A stretch of 12,668 bases of DNA from Pseudoneurospora amorphoporcata. Lineage: Eukaryota; Ascomycota; Sordariomycetes; Sordariales; Sordariaceae. Position numbers and translations under genes: made by a program. A model generated the notes under the pieces. That model ran no database searches. It saw only the letters and a list, made by a program, of their open reading frames with translations, and was not told the DNA's origin. The DNA is taken from NCBI GenBank assembly GCA_033297205.1, contig MU859502.1:1-12668 (forward strand), in the 5' to 3' direction. Positions 1-7,586 of the stretch are shown here, in pieces; position 1 is the first letter of the stretch; each line of letters begins with the position of its first letter.

Positions 1-211
1 GCGAGTGAGCAAGCAAGACTCAAGATGGATATAAGGGCGACTGGAGAACGCAGATTGTCAGATAAGTTCGACAGTAGTCAATTGATCATTATCACCGAGA
101 CACGTATAACGCTACCATACTTGTTATGAACCTTTTGGCTTCACTGAACAGCACTGATAGTCTTTACCTTCAGCTATCCCACTTAGGCAGATCAGACTGC
201 CGTTCGTCACA
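1..211 (+). repeat. 5' LTR of a Ty3/gypsy-like element, left end outside the window
   Basis: Bases from about 34 to 211 align with the second copy at about 1285-1467, sharing runs such as CGACTGGAGAAC, AGTAGTCAATTGATC and CACTTAGGCA. The copy ends in GTCACA at 206-211. This is the inverted complement of the TGTGAC that opens the complete copy at 1166, as expected for LTR termini. The left part of this LTR is cut off by the window edge. The differences from the 3' copy are mostly transitions, with this copy keeping C or G where the other has T or A. Confidence 0.75.
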
Positions 212-1165
212 AACAAACCTGAACCTAAGAAAGATCCCTATCCCCTCCGCGACACTCAAGGACGATACCGTCTAAGACGAGACTGGGGATAGACTAAAGA
301 GCGCCCGGCGGACCTCGCCTTTATAACGGCAGATCCTTTCTACAAGTTGGCCAAAAAGACCCATATCAGGGTGACCAGTCTTTACGAGATTAACCGTTTT
401 ATCGAGGAACGCCAATAAGAAACTACCGGACCCTTCGAAATAGACGAGGCGGAATTTCGCTTCAAGATCTTATAGTCTATACCTAGCCAATATTACGATT
501 TCTTGGAGGTGTTCAGTAAAGTCTAGTCGAATACTATTACGAACTTAATAACACGGACTAACCAGGTTGTTAGGATGTGACAGCTCCGCTTATGATAAGA
601 TAGTGTAACTGTGACAAGGGCTGTATTTAGGGCTTGGAATAGTAGTTCAATTTAGCTAATAAACTACTTTAGTCTCAAAGGCCTTGTTGATCCTTTCAAC
701 CTCCAGAAAGTTGGGCTTCAAGACCTTCTTATGCCAAAGGGAATCAGTACGTACTTGAGGTACGTATTAAGCCTTGTCGCCTGGGGCTTTCAAGGCATCT
801 ACTATACATGTGAAACTTCCTAAATGCCTTCATCCATTCTTCATTTCCTTTTGGCGCCATCCTTCATCCGGGCGCCTTACTTCTTGCCTAGTTAGCTGTA
901 GTCGCTTCTAGGAAGATTGGGATCGTCTCGAGATTAGGATCGTCTCGTGGTGCCTCATCAGCGTCTTCAGCACTTCCATAGTTGGCTCGCTAGCCTGATG
1001 GCGTCGAGAGGAGCTTGGGTAAGCAATGCTGGTGGCTGAGAGTCTGGCCGAAGTGAGGTTGAGTCTCGCGGCCTGCGGCCGCCGGGCTTTCATAAGGCTG
1101 ATGCCAGACGTTGAGGCTCTGCTAAGCCTCGGCAACCCTAATCTAAAACTGTGAGCAAATGTCCG
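212..1165 (+). mobile_element. Internal region of a deleted Ty3/gypsy LTR retrotransposon
   Basis: This is the interval between the two LTR copies. At about 950 bp it is far shorter than the several kilobases usual for gypsy internal domains, so most of gag and pol is gone. A pol fragment is readable at 311-526 (listed separately). Beyond about 546 I cannot assign the sequence. A 98-codon open stretch on the minus strand at 1204-908 runs across the LTR boundary and resembles nothing I recognise, so it is not called a gene. No clear primer-binding site or polypurine tract is visible. Confidence 0.65.
311..526 (+). pseudogene. Gypsy pol fragment (linker between protease and reverse transcriptase), broken by stops
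   Basis: Reading from base 311 in one frame gives a stretch with ADPFYKLAKK followed by RVTSLYEINRFIEE. After stop codons at 416-418 (TAA) and 473-475 (TAG), the same frame continues with PSQYYDFLEVFSKV and a third stop at 524-526. In fungal Ty3/gypsy polyproteins the segment just before the reverse transcriptase has an APF-x-x-LA-K-x start, an acidic spacer and a hallmark close to EYHDFLDVFSK. The order and spacing match here. The catalytic reverse transcriptase core is not found downstream. The fragment is non-functional. Confidence 0.7.
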
Positions 1166-1467
1166 TGTGACAGTAACATAGGACCAGGAATAGGGACAGG
1201 GCACGCTCGAAGGGCGCTTACAAAGAGGAAGTGCTCACCGTGAGCAGACACTCCAAGACTAAGGCCTCAAGGAAAGGCACGGAGTATAAAGAAACGACTG
1301 GAGAACTTAGATTGTCAGATAGTTCAACAGTAGTCAATTGATCTTTATCACTAAGACCAGTATAACGATACTATACTTGTTGTGAACCTTTTAGCTTCAC
1401 CGAACGACTCTAATAGTTACTACCTTCAACTATCTCACTTAGGCAAATCAAACTACCGTCCGTCATA
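1166..1467 (+). repeat. 3' LTR of the same gypsy-like element (302 bp)
   Basis: The copy opens with TGTGACAG at 1166 and ends CGTCATA at 1467, where the 5' copy reads CGTCACA; the terminal CA has become TA. A TATA-like GAGTATAAAG at about 1272-1281 sits just before the part shared with the 5' LTR, a usual place for an LTR promoter. Relative to the 5' copy, this one shows many C-to-T and G-to-A changes, for example GGCAGATCAGACT against GGCAAATCAAACT. Confidence 0.7.
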
Positions 1468-1601
1468 TTATAGTATCGCATGTTTGTGTCTATGCAGAGT
1501 ATTTACAAAGAGTACACTATCAGAAAAAGCGCGAAATTCAGTTAGGACTAACAATTATTTTGCAGGCAAACAGTGTACTTTCGGACCGTGCGTTATTATT
1601 T

Positions 1602-1653
1602 GGTTAGTGCGTGCGGGGTTTTATATGCGGTCCGCCCGTGAAATGCACTAACC
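1602..1653. repeat. Inverted repeat, GGTTAGTGC ... GCACTAACC
   Basis: Arms at 1602-1610 and 1645-1653 are perfect 9-bp complements around a 34-base spacer. The spacer itself contains a TGCGG/CCGCC pairing that extends the fold. The element lies about 135 bp right of the LTR. It could be the remnant of a small hairpin or MITE-like element. No flanking target duplication is evident. Confidence 0.4.
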
Positions 1654-1756
1654 TCCTACCCGAACGCAATCCGGGCTCAGCTGCTATTAACATATAGAGG
1701 ACAGCAGCTAGGTAGTTGACTAAGCAAGAAGCACCCATAGAAACTGCAAGAGGTCG

Positions 1757-1795
1757 GTTTTATTATTTTTTTTATTTTTTTTAAATTATTTTTTT
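1757..1795. repeat. T-rich low-complexity tract
   Basis: Nearly pure T with a few A bases over about 39 positions. It separates the transposon-derived part of the window from the gene cluster. Confidence 0.7.
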
Positions 1796-2015
1796 CTTCA
1801 AAATTTCCGAAATCTCTCGCTAGCCTAAACATTTTCTGCTTTCGGTTGCTTCCAAACGCTCCTCATTCCAGCTCGCAACAGGCTCCTACTTTCAAACCTT
1901 CTTAAGATGTGTTTCACTCTACCAAATCCTCATTTGCCGCACTAAATACCTGAGCGATCGGAAAACAACAAATCGGTTCATCATGTTCAAGCGGTTCGAT
2001 CAGCATCTCGGCCGT

Positions 2016-2746
2016 CTACCGTGAGCTTTTGTGAGGCACCATTCGCCTGAGCTCCGGCGGCACATTCTCCAACTTCGCCGGTGTTGTGGGGACGCCGGAC
2101 CTTCGGTGTGGGGCCGTCTTGGCGTTCTTTCCAACTTCATCCGCACTCTTCACGAACCGATGTGGGCCCTTCAAGTGGAGCACTTTCTCCCTGTCGGGCT
2201 TGGCAGTACCGCCAGCATAACAGAGGAATCCCGAATGCACTACGCCAACACATTATGTTGAAGCATGCCAAAATGAGTCTAGGAAGCTTTCCTTTCTCTG
2301 TTCTATGTTTCATCTGTTTGCATTGTCCCCATCGTCGTTCCTTACATACCCATTAATTCACCTGGCGCCGAGTGCGGCCGAGACTCCACACCTAGTCACG
2401 CCTGAAATCGTCTTGGTTCATTTTGCAAACCCAAATCCATCACCTACCCTGCACTGTTAAAGCCACCGCCGTCCAACGTCCCGCTTCTCATCTGCGACTT
2501 TCCTGCATCACACCTCAAAAGCTCACTCTTCCCGCTCACGGGAGTGGCATGATTTGCCTCCATAGTTGACCCCTTTGGATCACCGACCTCAGTAGAGGCA
2601 TATCCCTCTGCTTTGCCTGGTTTTCCTTGCAAGGTCGCCATCTCATCGCCGGCAACAACGCAGCCGGACTTGCTGGCCGTGGCCATCCTGGACCGCGTCA
2701 CCACAGGTCTTCGGCCAGTTCCTCTGTTCTGTTCGTTCATCGTCAT
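2016..2746 (-). CDS. Gene G: tentative sixth member of the paralogous family
   Basis: Proposed exons on the minus strand are 2746-2527, 2391-2350 and 2239-2016, both introns being phase 1. The 73-residue first exon (MTMNEQNRGTGRR...) is polar and ends GGG-AAG-A|GTGAGC, much like gene D. The second exon ends GAPGELM-type residues (codons for APGELM, then a split codon) before GTATGT, close to the IPVGEI of gene C. The third begins VHSGFLCYAGGTAKPDREK and stops at TAG 2018-2016. The placement of P and the charged residues after the split V codon is like the other members. Weak points: exon 2 is 42 nt instead of 69, its acceptor is poor, and the conserved YERL-like C-terminal part is not visible. 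After the TAG the frame stays open for about 33 codons. A TATA-like GTATATGA lies about 150 bp upstream of the ATG. No function is inferred. Confidence 0.38.
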
Positions 2747-3055
2747 GCAAGCAACAAGTTCTATTCCGAGAACATTCAACACACTCGTTTAATCATGGCC
2801 CACGGGTTAGATGAAGCGTCATTAGGAGCCATTCCTCCAGTGATGGTGCAGAGAAGGTGGAAACCCTTGACAAACACACACAGAAAGATCATTTCATATA
2901 CGCTCAAGTCTCACCTCCACCGTCAACAACCTGACTTACCCGCATGGAAATCAAGTGTGAAAGAAGTAGGAATATGTTTACAAGTGGGATCACTGCATCA
3001 GAGACGTTCAAAGTTACATCAATGCCTAGATGCTCTGCCAATGTGCTCTGTTCCC
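2747..3055. other. Intergenic, between the end of gene A and the start of gene G
   Basis: Both neighbours are on the minus strand, so this interval should carry the terminator of A and the promoter of G. A minus-strand TATA-like sequence is at about 2896-2903. The long plus-strand open frame that crosses it (2627-3106) has no coding character I can recognise. Confidence 0.4.
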
Positions 3056-3830
3056 CTAATTCATCCTGACCTTGTCACGGCCCTCCCTCCACTTTGCATA
3101 CATTGAGTCGGAGTACTCGGCTAGGACAGCCCGTTAGCGTACTTGTTCCATAAATCTCTGACTGTTTTCCTTGATGGAGGGCACTTACTTCTAATGTGTG
3201 AAGTAATGGCCTTCAGCAAATTGAGCTTGATTTGCTGAAGCCCGTCCCTGGGGTTCTCCTTCAGCTTCTTTCGAGCCTGGCGCTGCTCGGTTACGGTGAT
3301 GGTTTTGAGCTCACGAAGCGTGTGCTTCCTGATGGCGCGCCACTTGTACTTGTGGGCGGCCTCGATGAGCTCATCATCCCGAGGGGTCTTGGTGTAGTCC
3401 CTAGTAAGGAGACGGACTGTCGAGAAGTGTCAACACCGCGGACCAAGGTACATAAAGGGGCACACTCACCAATGTTGTCGATGGCAGGAACGTCATGTGG
3501 ACGCAAGTCCACGGGTCGCTGGAGTCAAACGAAGGCGCTACAGAACATGATGCGTGTTAGCCACTAGAATCACTGAAGTCGGAGGACTGCACGGGGAACC
3601 ACAAGCTGCCATTGATACTCACCCTTCTCCTTCTTTGGCTGGGCTGACGGTTGCTGGGAACCCTGAGACTTGCCGTCATCGTCCTCAGGATCCTCTCGTT
3701 TGATCTGTGTTACTTTGGGCTTCTTCACGCGGGGAGCAACCGGAGGGATCACTCCGCCCGCGGCCCTCATACCGCGCGTCATGCGACGGTTTTCAGGAGC
3801 ATTGGGCTCTGTGTTGTCTGCGTTCTCCAT
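3056..3830 (-). pseudogene. Gene A: family member with a one-base deficit in exon 2
   Basis: Exons on the minus strand are 3830-3623, 3537-3470, 3416-3189 and 3120-3056. The introns have GTGAGT, GTGAGT and GTAAGT donors, and CTAAC branch sites in introns 1 and 3. Exon 1 encodes 69 residues of disordered, charged sequence with basic patches (ENRRMTRGMR, RVKKPKVTQIKRE), ending PKKEKG at phase 1. Exon 2 ends with VPAIDNI and phase 1. Exon 3 begins VRLLTRDYTKTPRDDELIE and is rich in K, R, E and L, likely helical. Exon 4 ends YAKWREGRDKVRMN and TAG. Exon 2 is 68 nt where genes B, C and D have exactly 69. Entering in phase 1 reads APSFDSS and then leaves the conserved frame, while the frame of VPAIDNI has a TGA just upstream, so one base appears lost near 3515-3525. 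Without that it would encode about 189 residues. No signal peptide. Function unknown. Confidence 0.72.
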
Positions 3831-4742
3831 GGCTACGGTTGACTGTTGAGGTGAGTGACGAAGCTATGTTATGATTTGCAAAGAAGCTTGCTGATGGTGG
3901 TTGGTTTCTGTCAGAAGGCAAAGGCGGAATCGAGGTGTGCCTATAAGTACCAGGAAAGAAGGGAAGCACACAGAAAAGAAAGGACCTTGGAGGGGTAACT
4001 GCCCTTCACTGGTTGTCTCCCAAACCTCTGCTCCGTTCAATGTGGCGGGCTGTCAGGTCCCAGACCAGATGCTAACCGATTTCTATGTGGCAGGCAAACG
4101 AAACTAGGGAAGCAAGCATCCACTGCTACCGATATAAGAGGGCCACATGGTGAGGGCCGTGACCCATTTCGCAGTGGGCTTGTAAGTTCCTCTTTCGAAA
4201 CTTCAATTCATTGCAATCTTGTAGCATCTTAAACCGTATATATCTAATCTCCTAAATTCAAGGTGCCTAGTTGTTGGTTTGTTTTGGTCGTGGCCAACAT
4301 GGTAAATCTTTGTTTTTCCCCAGCCCCTCTCGGTGGCCTTCCACTGGCGGTCGTCCGCGGCTTTCCTCTCCTTCAGACGAAACGGAATATTACAAGCATG
4401 TTACGGACGTGTTCAGCTCCCAGCGCATATTCAGTCAGAATCCTGTGTACGGGGAGTGAAGACGGAAGTGAAGTTGGAGTGAAGGAATGGAAGGTGCCGG
4501 GGTCGCCAGACAGAAACCGGCCGCTCCTTCCTGTCTTCCAATTCATTGAACTCTGCCACCCCGCTTCAGGCTCGCCACCTGGCAGTCTGCTCCCTCAATT
4601 CTCGTCCATTCTTCTTCATCTTGTCAAGACCGCTTCTCGAGATTACCGAACTTCGCACAGCCTCCGAAGAGTCTCTCTACCCTACCATCACGCACGTCGA
4701 ACAGTAACACAGACGCGAGTACCGCAACACTATTTGCATCTA
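3831..4742. promoter_or_regulatory. Divergent intergenic region between genes A and B
   Basis: About 910 bp separate the two start codons. For gene A, a minus-strand TATA-like ACTTATAG lies at 3942-3949, about 115 bp before its ATG. On the plus strand there are GATATAAG near 4130 and TATATAT at 4237-4243, both 500-600 bp before the ATG of B, so they fit only with a long leader or a leader intron. The 150 bp before B are pyrimidine-rich, as in many fungal leaders. The reading frame of B stays open upstream to 4263 but has no convincing start or coding character there. Confidence 0.45.
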
Positions 4743-5675
4743 ATGACGAACTCGGCAAAGCAGAAAGAGAAGCCCATCGCCGCTAACCACGTCCAAGCCA
4801 GTTTCCCTGAAATTGTGGCGCACGCCAGTGATCGGCTTTTCCAGCTCCGAAGAAGACAGGATGAAGAACGCCTTGCTCGCGTCCGTGGCACCGCAGGCAT
4901 CGCTCCTCATGGCGAGCAGATTCAAGTTCTTCAAGATATCACCAACGCAAAGCCAATGACCGAGAACACCACCACATTGGCTGGTTCTGCCGTTGGTATC
5001 GAGCATCTTGGCAATGGGCAGGGCAAAAAACACAGAGTATGCGCCTTCCCCCTCAACGAAACGGATCGTCCTCTGCATTTACAACCACTGTCAGGTTCCA
5101 GGAGATCCTGCTAACACCAAACGCACCACAGGAATTACCATCCGCTTGCCAGACCCTCACGTTTGGGATGCCATGATATTCATTCCAGTGGAAGACATCG
5201 GTATGTCTCCTCCACCTGGTCCCTCCTCCAGCGTGTTGCCTTGGTACCGTACCATGCTACGACCTCCGCTAACACGCACATCTCAACAGTAGAAACCATG
5301 ATCACCGAAAACGACGGAATGATTCCGACCAAAGAGGATATCGAGACGGAAGCCACATACTTCTTCGTCGACGTGTGCCAAGAATATCCGGCTTCGCTCA
5401 TCCGGTTCTCTGTCAAAGTCCTCATCGGCCATTTCGAACCACTTCTCGAGCGCACAACACCGACCAATAAAGTGTACGAGAGACTGAGGGCCAACACCCA
5501 GTTTGTCAATGCCATGAGGTCTCTTCGCGCCGGTATGATTCCCATGTGTACGATTCCAATAAATGCAAGGGAGATTGATAGCCAGGAGTGAAGCTGACAA
5601 TACACGTCTTTAGAAATTGCCTACGAATTTGTCCGAACTAACAAGGCCACCCTTTGGCTGCCCAACGGACTATAG
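4743..5675 (+). CDS. Gene B: family member, best-preserved C-terminal domain
   Basis: Proposed exons are 4743-5036, 5132-5200, 5290-5532 and 5614-5675. Exon 1 encodes 98 polar residues with a charged helical segment near 30-45 (DRLFQLRRRQDEERLARV) and ends GKKHR before GTATGC. Exon 2 is 69 nt and ends FIPVEDI at phase 1 before GTATGT. Exon 3 starts VETMITENDGMIPTKEDIE and carries NKVYERLRANTQFVNAMR. Exon 4 reads EIAYEFVRTNKATLWLPNGL and TAG. Introns 1 and 2 have CTAAC branch sites and intron 3 has CTGAC. Oddity: exon 1 is 294 nt, so its donor is phase 0, while exon 2 needs phase 1. One base is missing somewhere in exon 1 as read, and a run of six A at 5025-5030 just before the donor is a candidate site. 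Corrected length would be about 222 residues. Not secreted by inspection; function unknown. Confidence 0.7.
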
Positions 5676-6484
5676 CCACTGCTACCGCGGCAGCGCGTCG
5701 AAGTACGATTCGAACTCTCAACCTGTCGACCGAAGCCGGTCTCACATGCTGTACGAAACGACCGCTGTCTTGATTTTCTTCTTTCTATTCTTGAAAAGGG
5801 ATGCTTGTGTAACGATGTTGGTGATTGGGGGATATGGACTATGGTACGGAGTGAGGGGCTGAATGTATGAATGGGATACTTGAGTGGGCGAGGAGGGAGA
5901 GCATGCATGGAATAATGTATGGGGTTGAGACAGATGGACTGGCCACTCGCTAGAGCAAGTGGCTCTAGGATTCAGTTGAGAGCAGTGTTGAAAGTTCACC
6001 TGTTTGGATGGATGACCAGTTGGCTTTCTACCGTTTTGTTAGATGTTTTCCTCGTGAGCCTTCAAGGACAAGTGTTCCGTATGATCCAAAGTTTTTCCTG
6101 CAGCTCCTACACTTATTTCTGCTTCCTTGAGAACCACCAAGACCTTCACCTACCTAACCCATAGGAAAGTTTGCAGCAGCACGCAGCGTGTCTTTCTCCT
6201 TCTTGATTACGCAGTAATAAACACACTTCGCACAAACACCGGCGCCAGAAGCTATGGCTCACGTCAAGTACATCACGTCCCATCGGAGTCAGAATTTGTC
6301 TCTGTAGCCGGAAGAGAAGGGACAGCGGTTCAGAAATAGCGTTAGACCGGCAGTGTTTCTCAATCCTCCAGCACTCCGCGCATCAGTCTAGCCGACGGCC
6401 CAGTTACCACGGTGGAGGGCAATTCAATAACTCACGCCGTGTCCACCATCGTTAAGGTTAGTGTTCCGCGAACAACGGGTGACG
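5676..6484. other. Gene-poor stretch downstream of gene B
   Basis: I see no gene I can support. Open frames of 70-95 codons occur on both strands but overlap one another without splice signals or recognisable sequence. Near 5943-5963 there is a short imperfect palindrome (CCACTCGCTAGAGCAAGTGG). The 3' end signals of gene B presumably lie in the first part. Confidence 0.4.
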
Positions 6485-7071
6485 ATGGCAAAAATACGGG
6501 CCACGCCAGTCAGCTATGAATGGATTCATGCTACGGCCAGTCACCGCTTAGCGCCCTTTGCAGGTATATAACGCTACGCAGCTGGCAGACGGTCCCTATT
6601 TCTGGGTTAGGTACGCCTCATATCACTCTCAGGCCCCCGGCTACTTTCCATCCATATCTCATCTGGCCATTTCCGTACCATTCACTGACAACCACTGCAG
6701 TCAGCAGAATAAGCGGACAGGAGATTATCGTCCCATTAACTGGCCAGCAAGTATTCCAAACGGATGGACAGACGTCCCGGCGACTGAGTCAAAGCCAAGC
6801 GGCTGTGATACGGACTGAGAAATACAGTCACAAACAAGCAGGAGGCAAGGCTCGGGGGTCGATTCGTCCGGTCGCAAGCGTCGACGCAGCATGGATTCAA
6901 TCGGAAAGTACTCAATCCAGGAACTCATACGAAACTTTCTCTGTGTTTGCTTCTGTTATGTTGTCTCCGTCGTTGGAAACACAGGTAGTGCCCGTTGTTT
7001 TCCTCCGCCTTTCAGCGCAAAGCATTGTCGTTGTCATTGTCGTGGATATTTTTGTCTCCATATGTTTCTAG
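6485..7071 (+). CDS. Weak hypothetical gene, possibly two exons
   Basis: An ATG at 6485 opens a frame reading MAKIRATPVSYEWIHATASH that reaches a GTATAT donor at 6564 in phase 1. An acceptor at 6700 preceded by CACTGAC, a good branch site, joins in phase to a frame that stays open to TAG at 7069-7071. The product would be about 149 residues, polar in the middle, with a hydrophobic valine-rich stretch near its end (IVVVIVVDIFVSICF) that could be a tail membrane segment. It does not contain the family motifs of genes A-E. The length of open frame is only mildly unlikely by chance, so this could be noncoding. Confidence 0.22.
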
Positions 7072-7586
7072 ATCACGCACGGGAATTGAGCTGGCTCAAC
7101 GGCTATAAAACATAGCACCTGGAACGACGATGGATAGCTAACTCAGTGTGTCCATGTAAGAGTTGGGCCGCTTTCTGGTCCAGAGCTTTGTCGACTAATA
7201 TGGTGACAGCACGAGTCACGGTTGATATTAGTCAGTCGTACTTTTCCCAGAGTGTATGTGCGTACTGAGGTTACCTCCAGTGAGGGAGTTTTCACGCAAA
7301 AGTGGGCGTAGGACTCCCTAAGGTTCTCTTAACTGATAGTGTCCACGACTGGAGTGTTGCCGGCCAGGGCAGTTGCCGACAAATTGACATTCACTCAAGA
7401 GGCTACGCGGACAAGTTAGTCCCACCCTTTCCTATATTGCATTTTCTTCTCATCTTTAATCGCACCGCCAAAGACTTCAAGCTCTTCCCAAGAAATTTCC
7501 CACCATCGTAAACTAAACTCGCTAATCCCAATCACACAATAGCTAGTAGATTACCTACGCGCAAATAAGGATCAAACCTAACCAAT
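7072..7586 (+). promoter_or_regulatory. Upstream region of gene E
   Basis: A perfect TATAAAA is present at 7104-7110, but it is about 480 bp before the ATG of E. A weaker CTATATTG lies at about 7432, roughly 150 bp before it. The last 130 bp are rich in C, T and A, as in fungal leaders, and the start context is AACCAATATGG. A hairpin-forming inverted repeat at 7193-7233 lies between the two TATA-like sites. Confidence 0.35.
7193..7233. repeat. Inverted repeat, GACTAATAT ... ATATTAGTC
   Basis: Arms at 7193-7201 and 7225-7233 are perfect 9-bp complements. Inside them GGTGAC and GTCAC(G) pair again, giving a hairpin of about 41 bases with a small loop. It lies in the region upstream of gene E. 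Its role is unknown; it could be a binding-site palindrome or a transposon scar. Confidence 0.45.

Larger units (their letters stand above)
1468..2015. other. Gene-free stretch right of the retrotransposon
   Basis: I see no supportable gene. The first part holds a perfect 9-bp inverted repeat (1602-1653). A T-rich tract follows at about 1757-1795. Bases 1800-2015 are unremarkable. On the minus strand, just past the stop of gene G, the same frame stays open from 2015 to about 1917, which may be a lost C-terminal part of that gene. Confidence 0.5.

Noticed and set aside
908..1204. 98-codon minus-strand open frame in the retrotransposon
   Set aside because: It crosses the LTR boundary on the opposite strand to the pol fragment and has no gag-like motif I can recognise.
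3470..3538. Rescue of gene A by another acceptor for intron 1
   Set aside because: The candidate AG sites at the four other positions enter a stop-containing frame or give an intron under about 40 nt, so none restores the conserved frame.
5529..5591. Gene B ending at the TGA at 5589-5591 without a third intron
   Set aside because: A GTATGA donor, a CTGAC branch site and a TTTAG acceptor define an intron at 5533-5613, and the following exon is in phase and resembles the last exon of gene D.
5180..5605. 141-codon minus-strand open frame
   Set aside because: It is antisense to exons 2-3 of gene B; the plus strand has the splice sites, branch sites and family motifs.
5690..5765. tRNA-like sequence on the minus strand (GTTCGAATC with nearby paired segments)
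   Set aside because: The bases on either side of the TTCGAAT loop do not form a T stem, and no acceptor stem or A box fits. It is not a tRNA gene and probably coincidence or a decayed fragment.
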